Below the pieces are notes generated by a model. The model was not told the DNA's origin. It was given only the letters and a program-made list of their open reading frames with translations, and ran no database searches. Shown piece after piece: positions 33,870-46,100 of a stretch of 64,000 nt of DNA (its first letter is position 1; each line of letters opens with the position of its first letter). The position numbers and the translations under genes are program-made. The DNA comes from Ascaphus truei (lineage: Eukaryota; Chordata; Amphibia; Anura; Ascaphidae): NCBI GenBank assembly GCA_036426205.1, contig CM071568.1, forward strand, positions 37,836,457-37,900,456, in the 5' to 3' direction.

Positions 33870-34560
33870 CTTGTCACGATACCAAAAACAGTAAGTCCGG
33901 CTACATCCGTGTCATGAGCAACACAGGAAAAAGCAAGTCCTAAAAGACAGAACTCGCAGAAACACCATAACGGGGCAGTCGGGGTTGGTGAAAACTACAA
34001 CAAAATGTATTAAATATATAACAATGGTTAGACACACAAAACAATAATAAAATAACTTAAAAACCATGAATATAAACCGTCTCCAAATCAATTAAGGCCA
34101 AGTCAGTAATGATAGCAGAAAGCTGAAAACTGTAAGATATGAAAGGATATGTGATAATACTCAGAGACCATGTGAAAGAAAAACACATAAGGTAATTCTA
34201 AGGATGTTTTAGCATCACAGTAATCCCTTTAAATCTAGGAGGTGTTAATAAATTACCTCTCCTAAACAATTGGATATCTGCCCAGATGGCAAAAAAAAGG
34301 AGGAATAAATAACCTCTATTCAAAATATGTATGAACCTCTATGAAAAGATGTATAAAGGTCTATAGTAAACCCTGCTGGAGTAAAATATAATGCTGTCTA
34401 TGGCAGATAGTTATAGTAGCTATCCTAAACATTGATAATGTGGTAACTTCATAGAATATCTAGGAAATGCCCAAGTGGGCTATGACAAGCAATTATAGTC
34501 CATGTGATGTTGCTATGATAATTCATATGAGCCAGCTCTAAAACTATAGAGTCCTGTATT
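33870..34560. other. AT-rich flank of a Penelope-type repeat, no gene
   Basis: Continuous with the hammerhead-like motif at 34609. No coding frame recognised. Confidence 0.35.
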
Positions 34561-34608
34561 CACACAGACAAGTTGTGTAGATTATATGTGTATACTTCTG
34601 TCACCATT

Positions 34609-34640
34609 CAGATGAAGCCAGTTACGGTGAAACGTACGTC
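34609..34640 (+). ncRNA. Hammerhead-ribozyme-like motif
   Basis: Elements in order: CAGATGA (one mismatch from CUGANGA), stem II AGCC, loop AGTTAC, GGT, then GAAA, and a self-complementary ACGTACGT ending in C, giving a GUC cleavage triplet at 34638-34640. Helix I pairing is weak. Short palindromic helix III is the known design of hammerheads in Penelope-like elements, where dimers are active. This copy may be inactive. Confidence 0.45.
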
Positions 34641-35255
34641 TAACGTCACCGCCACGTGACGTCAGCTCATCGGAGAGGTGTGGGCCTGTTTCCTATCTGA
34701 GTGCTTCGCAGACCGCGTCCGTGGGCAGCAACAGCACTCAGACTTAAGGTTATGCCTGTCCTTTATTTAGCCACCTAGAGTTAGTCTATTTTACGTCTCA
34801 ATTATACCCAGCAATAGTGGAGCTGCCTGAGGAATATATATATAGGGCAGCTCCCTTAGCCTTCAGGCAGCTATTACATTAGCAGCGTGCAGATAGGGGG
34901 TCTTTTAGAGAGCTCCTGCATACCTGAAGGGCTATCAGTATATGTGTCAGCTGGGATCAGTGATTAGCCATCATCTAATGCTGTTCACTTCACCCAGCTA
35001 TGTGAAGGTATATGGACTTATTAGCACCCTTGTGTCTGCCACGGTTAATCTTTTTCTCTGGCAGCACTCTGTGTGCATATTCCTACCAAACAACTATAAC
35101 CATTAGTAGTTTGGTGGTAAGGTATCCTTATATTGGGCTCCCCTTACGCGGTGGACTAATACTGTGCTAATTCAGGATACAACCTGTCTTTTCAGGACAC
35201 CATACAGGCATTTCCTACACCATTTAAGTGTTATACTATGTCTAGTAACAGTTAA
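34641..35255. repeat. Probable Penelope-type long terminal repeat remnant
   Basis: Follows the hammerhead-like motif. It contains GCCACGTGACGTCAGCTCAT and an AGGCAGCT direct/inverted set, but no recognisable protein. Confidence 0.3.
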
Positions 35256-35258
35256 ATA

Positions 35259-35639
35259 CAGTGGCGGCAGAGTTTATTCTAACTCAGCCGCCACCGCAAT
35301 GTGCGGGCAGACGCGGCTATCTTTTTTTTTTTTTGCGGCGTGCCGCTCATCAGTCGGGCGTTGGTCACATGTGCCAGGCATCCCGAGGACGCCAGGCATC
35401 CCCGAAGATGCCAGGCATCCCGAAGACGCCAGGCATCCCCGAAGGAGGCTGCAGGTAAGGGGGTATTTTACTTTTTGGAGCGTAGAGCGGGGCGGAACAG
35501 CCAGGGGGTCGCGAGGGGAAGGGAAGGGGGAGGGGAAGATGCAGCTAGGATGGGCTGGCGCGCGGCCACGTTCGGCGCCAGCCCGGAATGACCCGCGGGA
35601 CAAGACGGGCAAAGGTTTCAATAAAGATTGTCGCCACAG
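35259..35639. mobile_element. MITE with TA target duplication, copy 4
   Basis: 381 bp between TA pairs. Left end CAGTGGCGGCAGAGTTTATT; reverse-complemented right end CTGTGGCGACAATCTTTATT. Internally it has four short direct repeats of a CCAGGCATCCC(C)GA unit (35374-35450). The overlapping open frames here (35164-35769) are caused by the GC-rich body. Confidence 0.8.
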
Positions 35640-37560
35640 TATAAATCACTGCAATACTTGTATTTCAGTTACACCTACCCACACCTCTTTGGTTCTTTTA
35701 ATTGTTTTTATCAGTTTTGCGTCTTGTATATGTGGTTTCCAAACAGTTTTTGTTTTAAGTTTAACTTAATAAAGATTATGTTTTAACTTAGGGTGCTTCT
35801 CTTTGTGCCACATTAAAGGGATCCTTTTCTATCTTAGACTGTCCATTCAGTATGAGCCTGCAAACACCTTGCTGGTAAAATGTGGGTAAGTGCTGCCATG
35901 GTGTTCAGTAAATAAATGCTGACATGTGCCACAGGTACCGGCGACTACCTGAAAATACCCCGCAGTCCACCTGAGTATAGATTGAGTATAGCGCGGGTCA
36001 AGAGTATCCCTCAAGCTTGCAATGTGGCATGGAAGGCCCTTGCAGCAGGAACAGCTCCACTTCTCCACGGGAAAGCAGCTGACTGTTAATGCAGGAATAC
36101 TGCCAACTGCTAGCATGAGAACACAGCTGACACTAGAACACAGCTGACTGCTTATTGCTGATTAGGATAGTCGGTCATAGAAAGCGCCCAACACTGCATT
36201 TCGCCCAGAAGGCTTCGTAATGATCTGTATCATGGCAAGAAGGACTACAGGAAAATTTAAAAAATAAAATGTTGTTCCCACTATTCTTTTTAAATATTGG
36301 TAAGTTAATACATCCCAAAAATTTATTGCATCATAATAAATATCATTATTGTGTAAATTGTCGTATGTTATATAAAATCTAAGTATGTCCATGGTCCTTC
36401 ATGATCTCCACAGCAATTAAAGATATGTAAATCAAGTTTATACATTAAGTAATTGTGCTTGGACTGTAAGATAGGGGTACCAGTATGTGCAGTATGGGGT
36501 ACCAGGTTGTGAACCCCAGCAGTATGTCAATAACACAAGAACATTTTATTATCTAATAAATACATTACATATTTAAATTGTACTTTCAATGTTTCAATCC
36601 TGGTTGACACCTTCCTCAGGGGAAATGCAACTGGACGATGCTATAGCAACAACTAACATTACTTTGTAAGGATAATGGTGCAAAGGTGAAATTGAAGCAA
36701 AAAATATATCATTGCATATGCTGAAGGTATTCAGCCTGCAACCCATAATTGGAAGCATGGCATTAAAAACAAGCAGTTGTATCAAGGTTTATTACATTCT
36801 GTATCAGTATGAATGAAGAAAAACAAGGAAGGAGTGAAACAGCAATAATCCACTGAAAATATGAATAATGAAACAGATAAAGCTGTTGGTCCAGTGACCT
36901 TGTTCCTGATGTAATGAAATATAAGTACTGTAGATAATAGTACATTATCAACCTAAAAATATGAACGTAAAAGGAATAGTTAAGGGTTTCTAATGGCTGC
37001 ACTAGATATCCTTGATTGCTAATTAAGGAACTGTTGCTGATATGTCACTACAATTTACTAGCAAATCCTGGCCACAGGATTTCTGTCACGCAGGTTTAGG
37101 AAAAACAAATTTGTACAGAACACACATTACAAACATCTTTCAGCAAAGTTCAAGAATATTAAAATGAACAATCCCAAGGTCTCTGTCAAAGTCATGGACA
37201 GATCAGATTACCTTGTCACAAAAATGTTCTCATGTCGCTAGGTGATCTTGAAAAAAAAAAAAACAGCAACATAAGACCTGTCTTTTCCACTATGAGTGAT
37301 TCCATTCAGAAGGAATAGCAACAGCTAAACTGTGAAACAGCAATTATCAAACCATCACTTTCCGCGACAAGAACAGACAGAAAGAAATATGGACCTAGTG
37401 CAGCATAAAAAAATAAGAAAACTAGCAGATATACCATTTTGATAGAAGCTAAAACAGCTCTGCACTTCATTGCAGAAAAATTTATTGAGCTGTATGAATT
37501 TATGGAAACTGATTCCATATGATATATATGATCTATATATCTATATATATATAATATATA

Positions 37561-37594
<34 letters not shown>

Positions 37595-38290
37595 CATACA
37601 TCCATAGCATCAATCTACTAGGATTTCGTCTCTCTCTCTCTCTTCTCTCCTCCTCTCTGCGCTCTGCTCTCTCCTCCCTCTCCTCTCTCTCTCTCTCTCT
37701 CGTCTCTCCTCTCTATAGCTATATCGCGAGATCTCAGCGAGATAGCGAGATATATGCTCTATACCGAATCTCTATCCATCAAAACAGTATATATACTATC
37801 TGAAGAGCATCACACGCCTTAACCGTTGTTGAAATGAGGTGCAGTGGTTAATTAAAGTACTTACATGAACTGTACACTCTAAGTAAAACTTAATTAATTG
37901 TATTTACTTATTTATAAAATATTATACCATTGAGAGTTATCTCTCATTTTCAAATATGTCCTGGGCACAGAATTATGATGACAAATACAGGGTTACAAAT
38001 ACATGGTTACATTAAGTGAACAGGGTTAAACATTATGTACAAAGACATTGCATGAATAGTTTTACATATTTTAGGCATATGAAACAGTTATAGACCAGAA
38101 TAAAATGTGAGACAGATTTAGTTTTGAAAGATTTGAATGATTATTTATTTGCAGGATCGACGTTTCATTCCCCAATGGGACCATTTTCAAAATCTTGAAC
38201 AAGATCCTACTGGGGTCCTAAAAGTTAAGATTTATTTGGAGTGTGCTGGTTTACCTGTTCATATAAATATACATATATAGGGACAAAAGA
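35640..38290. other. AT-rich DNA with simple repeats, no gene
   Basis: A (TA)n tract at 37525-37595 is followed by a (TC)n-rich tract at 37630-37715, an interrupted microsatellite that may be assembled imperfectly. No domain-bearing frame was seen on either strand. Confidence 0.55.
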
Positions 38291-38323
38291 GGAGGGTGAA
38301 GTTTAATATTCAATATTTCAGCC

Positions 38324-39538
38324 TCAGAGGAGCCTTTTTTCAAGAGCTTTATCCATTCCATGTACAGTATGCACCCAGTTGTTTTTTGTTTGACTTCTGT
38401 GGTTCCTCAGCCGCATGGCATTCGTTTGTAGCGGCCATCGTTCCTTCCTCATGGTCTTCGTTTGTAGCATCCATCTTTTTTTCCTCCTCTGTTTTTGTCT
38501 CCTCTCTCCTCCAACCTCCTCTTGCTCGGTTTGCATATGATTGGTGACACTATCTGAAACTGTGACCGTTTTTGCCACACAAATTGCACTTCATTTCTTC
38601 CTTACATCCATGTTTACTGTGTCCCAGTTGGCTGCATTTTGTACAGAATTCCTCTGTGCAATCCTTCTGCAAGTGATCAGGTGCCCCACATCGCCTGCAC
38701 CTTCTTGGCTGTCCCGCATAAAATACTGATCCATGCAATTGCGCAACATGTATCGCATTCGGTATACAGTGGCGACACAGTTTATTCTAATACGGCTAGA
38801 GCCGCAAGCCGCGTGGTGTGCCGGTTTTCTCATTTTTTTCCCTCCGCGTGCCGCGCGTCATCGATGCGCGGTCACGCTTCATCGGGAGCTTGCGCGCATG
38901 GCAAGTATGTCTAGGGCTCCCCGAGGGAGCTCTGGGTTGCTCTAATGTGGGGGATGGCGGTGGGGGGCTTCGGGGGACCCGGGGGACCCGGTGGACCCGG
39001 AGAGGGGAGGGGGATGCCTCGATCGGAGGACCGATCCTCCGAGGCTCTGGCGGGACAACTCGGCGCGCGCGTTCGGTATCTGTCGTGGCCGAGACCGGGA
39101 AAATGTTAGAATAAGCTCGGCCGCGACAGTATGTACCAGCTCTAATGTCTCTTTGTCCTCTTTGAGAAGCACAGTGTACTTCATTACACCGGTTTTAATG
39201 CGGTCCTCCTCCACACACCTTTCTGGTTTCTCGTACACCACAGCACAATACTGTTTAAGCCAAAAGGCTACATCCTCAGTATTTACATTTTCATTGTAAA
39301 TCGCCACAAAAACATTTTTTCTGGTCCTATTAGTCAGGTCCTCCAAGAAGATCTTATCCAATTTTCCCTCCCTCTTAAACAAGGAATACAGCTTCATACA
39401 TTTCTCATGTGCAGCTGGGTTTGCAAAAATCACTTGGTAACACTTACTTGGTGTCACTTCAAAGATATAATCCAATTCCATGGGGCTGAAGCAAAATAAC
39501 TTCTGTAACAACAACCGACTGAAGTTCAGGCGATCCAT
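38324..39538 (-). pseudogene. Zinc-knuckle protein gene (Tx1 LINE ORF1 / ZCCHC3-like), split by a MITE
   Basis: The N-terminal part (39538 to about 39131) reads MDRLNFSRLLLQKLFCFSPM and later VFVAIYNENVNTEDVAFWLK and CAVVYEKPERCVEEDRIKTG, with MKYTVLLKEDKETLELV at the break. The MITE 38767-39129 follows. Beyond it the chain resumes (38738-38550) with three CCHC-type knuckles: CRRCGAPDHLQKDC, CTKCSQLGHSKHGC and CNLCGKNGHSF. A Lys/Arg/Gln-rich tail is shifted to the frame 38578-38324. This layout fits ORF1 of Tx1-type frog LINEs and the related ZCCHC3-like family, which bind nucleic acid. No matching ORF2 is present. Confidence 0.7.
38767..39129. mobile_element. MITE with TA target duplication, copy 5
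   Basis: 363 bp flanked by TA (38765-38766 and 39130-39131). Ends CAGTGGCGACACAGTTTATT and, reverse-complemented, CTGTCGCGGCCGAGCTTATT. GC-rich interior with CGATCGGAGGACCGATCCTC as an internal hairpin (about 39019). Inserted into the zinc-knuckle gene, whose coding halves flank it. Confidence 0.85.
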
Positions 39539-39929
39539 CCGGATATCATCACCAGGGCAAACTGGACAGCATTTCTCCTCTGCATCTTCTTAATCTTTCT
39601 ATTACCAGCAACACGAAAGCGCTTTCTCTTCCGTCAAAGTTGCTGGGCTTGCACCCTCAGCCCTGGCCAGCGGGGCCTCACACTGTTTCGACCTTAATGG
39701 GTCTCATCAGTGGGGGGTTGGTTGCTGGCTATGCTGGTTTGACACTATGAGTAGGTATTCACCACACTTATTAAGGTTATGGTGGGTAAAAAAGTGACAA
39801 AAACCCTCCACAGTAAAGCATATAGCAACTGTAAATATTACTGTATATTCATTTGCATGTCTTAGACAGGTCTGCAACCCTGTCTTTCACCATTATCGTC
39901 CAGCACACAGCACTTCCACTGCAGCAAGG

Positions 39930-42900
39930 GATTCTGTGAAATTACCTGCAACTGAGCACACAGTGCCACCTTTTGTCTCAAGCTCATATTACATGAGCAA
40001 CCCCTTAGAAATGTCATGCTGCTTTAAACACAGCTTTTAAGCATAGGCTGGGGTGAGATGCAAGCCAGTAAACCCATCACAGACATGTTTTTCAACCTTG
40101 ATGGGTATCATCAGTGTGAGGTTGGTTGCTGGCTATGCTGGTTTGAGACTAAGGGTATCATGCAGTAGCGGCGGAAAAAAAATGCATTAGCCAGTTTAGC
40201 AATTAGCCATGTTTTTGGGTGTTAAACTGGCTGTATGCTGTAAGGGGCGAATCCCTGGCGAATGAATAGCCCACCACCATTTGAAGAAATGGCATGAAAC
40301 GGTGGGGGATGGCTCCTGGCGAGAAACTGCCGAGGAGAAAGCCGTCCTGCGAGTTGTGTTTGCAGCACAATGCTGCTCCTCTCGGCGCAAACATCAGCAC
40401 AATAAAAATAATTTTTAAACAACTTTTATTCATAGTGTACATGTGCAGGGGGTCTCCGGAGCTGAACCGCATTGGTTTCAGGTCGGGGGACCCCCTGCTT
40501 CCGAGATACAGGCCCTTTATGAGGTGCCGGTATCCCTCTGCATAAAGTTCCCGATCACGTGACCGCGGATGTAACCAAACTGAGGGATACCGGCACCCCA
40601 TAAAGGGGTCTGTATCTTGGGAGCAGGGGGTCCGGAAATAAAACAAAAGCGCTTCAGCTCGGAGACCCTCTGCACATCTACACTATGAATAACACACACA
40701 TATCCAATAAACACTCGTTTCCTTACCTTACAGGGTATCTGCTATGGTACGAAGCAGCATTAATATTTATTTAATAAGAATCTGTACAGTGGGGATAGAC
40801 TTCCACGCTCTGATTGGCTACGGTACCATGTGAGGGTGCGCATGTTTCTTTTCATGACGCCATTTAAGGGCAATTGAAGCAAAGCCATTCTGATTGGCTG
40901 TGCTTTCTGCCTTAAAGTGACGTCATCATTTTTTTTACATCGGCCAAAACAATGGTTTTCACGGCCCAATCAGGGCCGTGGGGAACCATATGACGAAAAA
41001 GTGACGTGATAGGCCTTTAAAAGCCTAGTGTTCTCATTTGAAGCCAGACGTCGAGGAGGAAGGACCTCCTACTGAAGAAAGAAGACCAGGCATGCAGCAG
41101 ACGGGAAGAAGACCCGGAAGAAGGTAGAAGAATACAGATGAAGATGGATACAACTAGAAGACCCCTGGATTGTCGTGTTTTATTATTTTTTTTGTTTCAA
41201 ATTTTTTATTAGGCAGTTATAACATTTCACATATTTGCTATTACAGTCCATTGTGTGCCTAACACAATTTTTTAACATATTAAAGAAAGCCTCAACGCCC
41301 CCCTGTTCCTCCAGGGTCGCCGGGGGTGAAGTGAGGATTGAAACAGAGAAGGGATCTGGAAATTTACCTGCAAATGAGCACACAGTGCCACCTTTGTCTC
41401 AAGTCATATTACATGAGGCAACCCTTAAACGCCAATGCATGTGCTTTAAACACAGCTTTTAAGCATAGGCTGGGGTGAGATGCAAAGCCAGTAAACCCAC
41501 TCACAGACATGTTTCAACCTTGATGGGTATCATCAGTGTGAGGTTGGTTGCTGGCTATGCTGGTTTGAGACTAAGGGTATCATGCAGTAAGCGGCGGAAA
41601 AATGCATTAGCCAGTTTAGCAATTAGCCATGTTTTTGGCGTGTTAAACTGGCTGTATGCTGTAAGGGGCGAATCCCTGGCGAATGAATTAGCCACCACCA
41701 TTTGAAGAAATGGCATGTAACCGGTGGCGGGATGGCTTCCTGGCGAGAAACTGCCGAGAAGCCGTCCCCTGCCGAGTTGTGTTTGCAGCACAATCTGCTG
41801 CTCTCTCGGCGCAAACATCAGCACAATAAAAATAATTTTTAAACAACTTTTATTCATAGTGTACATGTGCAGGGGGTCTCCGGAGCTGAACCGCATTGGT
41901 TTCAGGTCGGGGGACCCCCTGCTTCCCGAGATACAGGCCCCTTTATGAGGTGCCGGTATCCCTCTGCATTTAAAGTTCCCGATCACGTGACCGCGGAATG
42001 TAACCAAACTGAGGGATACCGGCACCCCATAAAGGGGTCTGTATCTTGGGAAGCAGGGGGTCCCCGGAAATAAAACAAAAGCGCTTCAGCTCCGGAGACC
42101 CTCTGCACATCTACACTATGAATAAAACACACATATCCAATAAACACTCGTTCCTTACCTTACAGGGTATCTGCTATGGTAGCGAAGCAGCATTAATATT
42201 TATTTAATAATACTGTACAGTGGGGATAGACTTCCCACGCTCTGATTGGCTACTGTACCATGTGAGGGTGGCCATGTTTCTTTTCATGACGCCATCTTAA
42301 GGGCAATTGAAGCAAAGCCATTCTGATTGGCTGTGCTTTCTTTGCCTTAAAGTGACGTCATCATTTTTTTTTACATCGGCCAAAACACATGGTTTTCACG
42401 GCCCAATCAGGGCCGTGGGAACCATATGACGAAAATGTGACGTGATAGGCCTTTAAAAGCCTATGTCGTCTCATTTTGAAGCCAGACGTCGAGGAGGAAG
42501 GACCTCCTACTGAAGAAAGAAGACCAGGGCATGGCAGCAGACGGGAAGAAGACCCCGGAAGAAGGTAGAAGAATACAGATGAAGATGGATTACAACTAGA
42601 AGACCCCTGGATTGTCGTGTTTTATTATTTTTTTTTGTTTCAAATTTTTTATTAGGCAGTTATAACATTTCACATATTTGCTATTACAGTCCATTTGTGG
42701 CCTAACACAATTTTTAACATATTAAAGGAAAGCCTCAACGCCCCCCTGTTCCTCCAGGGTCTGCCGGGGTGACGTGAGGATTGAAACAGAGAAGGGATTC
42801 TGTGAAATTACCTGCAAATGAGCACACAGTGCCACCTTTTGTCTCAAGCTCATATTACATGAGCAACCCTTAAGCCAATGCATGCTGCTTTAAACACAGC

Positions 42901-42935
42901 TTTTAAGCATAGGCTGGGGTGAGATGCAAAAGGGA
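39930..42935. repeat. Imperfect tandem duplication, unit about 1.4 kb, about 2.1 copies
   Basis: Unit 1 is about 39927-41347, unit 2 about 41348-42793, and a partial unit 3 runs to about 42935. Each begins with AAGGGATTCTGTGAAA-like sequence and ACCTGCAAATGAGCACACAG. Each then has AGCATAGGCTGGGGTGAGAT, the ATGCAGTAAGC end of the foldback family (40155, 41583), a 'gataccggcacc' palindrome, two CCAATCAG-like promoter-type boxes and a GAAGAAGACC-rich end. Copies differ mainly by one-base gains and losses. Confidence 0.8.
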
Positions 42936-43110
42936 ATGAATAGCGGTGGTGGGGGTGGGGTGTGTGGGGGAAGCGGGAGGGAGGTGGGGGGGAAGCGGAA
43001 GGAAGGGGAGGGGTGGGGGAGGGGGTGGAGGGGGAGGGTGGGAGGGGCAGCGGAGGGAGGGGCGGGAGGGGAGGGGAGAGGGGGGCGGGGGTGCTGTTCC
43101 ATTGGGCAGG
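42936..43110. repeat. G-rich low-complexity tract
   Basis: Almost pure G/A with runs of GGGAGG and GGGGTGGGGG on the plus strand. It generates Gly-rich and Pro-rich open frames on the two strands that are not genes. Similar tracts occur at 43360-43515 and 45245-45400. G-quadruplex formation is plausible. Confidence 0.7.
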
Positions 43111-46100
43111 TTGCCAGCGGTGTGAATGCCGTGTTCGTTTGTTTAAACATTGCGGGTACAATGGATTCTAAACACATATTATACATCACTAATGCGTTTT
43201 TCATCAGGATATACATATCCCGTAGGGTGTGTTGTCACATGCAGTTTCTACATTAGGTCATTTACTTTCCATCTCTGCCTCAGTTTACCAGGTGGTATAG
43301 GAGAAAACGTCTGAAGCATCAGTGACTCTTGCAGCGTTTCCATGCAGGTTGGTGGGAGGGGGATAGAGAGGGGGCGAGGGAGAGAGGGGCAGGGGACGGG
43401 GGGAGGGGGAGGTTTTTGGGTGGTGGCGGGGGTGGGAGGGGAGAGAGGGGAATTGTAGGGGCTTAGGGGGAGAGAGAATGGGCAGGGGGGAGGGGATGGG
43501 GGAGGTAGGGAGGGGGTACATCTGTATAAATCCTAACAACTTTAAAACTTTAGGAATGGGGATAGCTGGTGTCACTTTCGCCATTTTCAATCCTTGCACA
43601 GTTTTATTCGCGTTTGCTGTTTTTAGGGGTTCTGAGGATCAGAACTGCTTTTGCGTGGGAGGACTGTCCCATGAGTGGAGCCATTAGATGCCACGTTTAT
43701 ATAAGTAATGTACTATACATTTCTGAGGGATCCGATCTCATACCTGGCGTTGGACAGGTTTGACGAACTTTCATAGGTGCTGCTGGAGGGTCGTCTGGGC
43801 AGCTACTAATGGTGGTATGGGTGGGGGGGGGGGCAGGGGAAGAGGGGGACATGGGGTCTCTCATCACGATCGCGTCCATAAGTAGATCCTCCAACACCTC
43901 CCCCCTCCCTCAACGCAACCCCCCCCCTCCCAAACCAGACCCGGGGAGGCCGCTTCTCAGTGAGTCTGGATGGGAGGATGGAAGTTGCGTTGATCTCTCG
44001 TCTGGCTCCTGATGGGGCGGGTGGCCGTGATTCGTGATGGTCACCCGGTATGGCCGGGGTCTCCGATGTCTGCTGCAGCCAGGTAGGTGGTTCTTTCCCA
44101 CTGTCGTGTTCTGTGTTGTCCTCTTACCAGCAGTCTGCGTGTGGGAGCGTTGTTGTTGTCTTGTGGAAGGCTCTTGCTGGATCTTCTGGGGTGTTTGTGT
44201 GACACTTGAAGATTAGAACTGGGGATAAGAAAATTCGCGTTTTTTATTTCCTTTGTTTTGCCGGACGTGCGAAAGGCGCTTCTGAGGCCCTTCACCGAAA
44301 GGGACCCTCAATCTCCGAGTCCTTGAGGTTGGGTGGGTCGGTAGTTCACGATGGAGGGGGGACAGGCCCCACTGTTTCGCCAGTTGGATGGACAATCTCG
44401 CCAGGATTTCTGATGGATCATGTGTCTTCCCATTTCTGTGGACTATTAATTTGACTGGGAATCCCCATTGGATTAATCCGTGTCTCGGAGGGTATGGTCA
44501 GTGGTTTTAGTTCCATCCGTTTTGTTGATGTCTGTCTGCTAAATCGTTATAATTTGAAGAATGGTCATCCTGTTACGTAAGCGGTTCTTTTTCCGGCAGG
44601 CTGCCATTTAGTTCTCTTTAGGGTATAGTGATGAACCAGACTATAAATGTCCCGGGTTTGTTTGGGGTTCATTCCGGACCTGGGTCCAGGAGGCGCGATG
44701 GGCTCTGTCCATTCAAAGTCCCTTTTTATCTAAGTCCTCACACAGCGATGAGAAGAGTCCAGGAGATAGCGGCTTGTAGGAGTGTTTTTCTGGTTGGATC
44801 GCCTCTGTATTCCGAGGATCTCAGGTTCTGCCGTGTTCTCGCGGTTATGCCTGATCCTCAGTTGTCTTTAGACAGCAATTTCCATTCCAGCCGGAAGATT
44901 TCATCATCTGCGGCTGTTGGCCTGGAGTGACTCTTACCATTTTTTGTTTATAGTGCCTGTCGTCCGTCTCAGTGAGGCCTGTGATGGGGGGCGGGGTCTC
45001 CCATTTGGGCAGGTGCCAGACGGTGTGTTCGTTTGTTTCAACATTGTGGGTACATGGATTCTAACACATATTATACATTCACTAATGCGTTTTTCATCAG
45101 ATATTACATATCCCGTAGTGGGTGTGTTTGTCACATGCAGTTCCTACATTAGGTCATTTACTTCATCTCTGCCCTCAGTTTACCAGTTGGTATAGGAGAC
45201 AAACTCTGAGCTCAGTGACTCTTGCAGCGTTTCCATGCAGGTTGGTGGGAGGGGGATAGAGAGGGGGCGAGGGAGAGAGGGGGCAGGGGACGGGGGGAGG
45301 GTTGTTGGTGGCGGGGGGGAGGGGAGAGAGGGGAATGTAGGGGGCTAGGGGGAGAGGAATGGGGCAGGGGGGAGGGAGGGGGGGTAGGGGAGGGGGTACA
45401 TTCTTATAAACTCCTAACAACTTTAAACTTTTAGGAATGGGGATAGCTGGTGTCACTTTCGCTCATTTTCAGTCCTTGCACACAGTTTATTAGCGTTTGC
45501 TGTTTTTAGGGGTTCTGAGGATTCAGGAACTGCTTTTGCGTGGGAGACTGTCCCAAGGACCATAGATGCCACGTTTATATAAGTAATGTACTTACATTTT
45601 CTGAGGGTCCGATCTCATACCTGGCGTGGACAGGTTTGACAGACTTTCATAGGTCTGCTTGTCTTGGGTCGTCTGCTGCAGCTACTCATGGGGTGATGGG
45701 GGGGGGGCAGGGGCAGAGGGGGCCATGGGGTCTCTCATCGATCGCCGTTCCCTAAGTAGATCTCCAACACCTCCCCCCTCCCTCAACAGCAACCCCCCCC
45801 CTCCCAAAAGAGAGGACGCTCTCCTGTGAATCTGGATGGGAGATGAGCTTGGCGTTGATTCTCTCGTCTGGCTCCTCTGGGGCGGGTGGGCCGTGATTCG
45901 TGATGGTCACTCCGGTATGGCGGGCTGTCTCCGATGTCTGCTGCAGCAGGTAGGTGTGTTCTTTCCCTCTGTCGTGTTCTGTGTTGTCCTCTCTACAGCA
46001 GTCTGCGTGGGAGTCGTTGTGTCTTGTGGATAGGCATCTTGCTGCTCTTCTTGGGGTTTTGTGTGACATTTGAAGCTCTAGAACTGGGGATAAGAATTCG

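Noticed and set aside
35164..35769. 201-codon open frame and its overlaps
   Set aside because: Coincides with a GC-rich MITE whose TA-flanked ends were identified; no domain seen.
37525..37750. Possible centromeric or telomeric satellite
   Set aside because: Only a short TA/TC microsatellite with no higher-order repeat.
42850..43600. Gly-rich and Pro-rich open frames on both strands
   Set aside because: They follow from G-rich low-complexity tracts, not protein-coding constraint.
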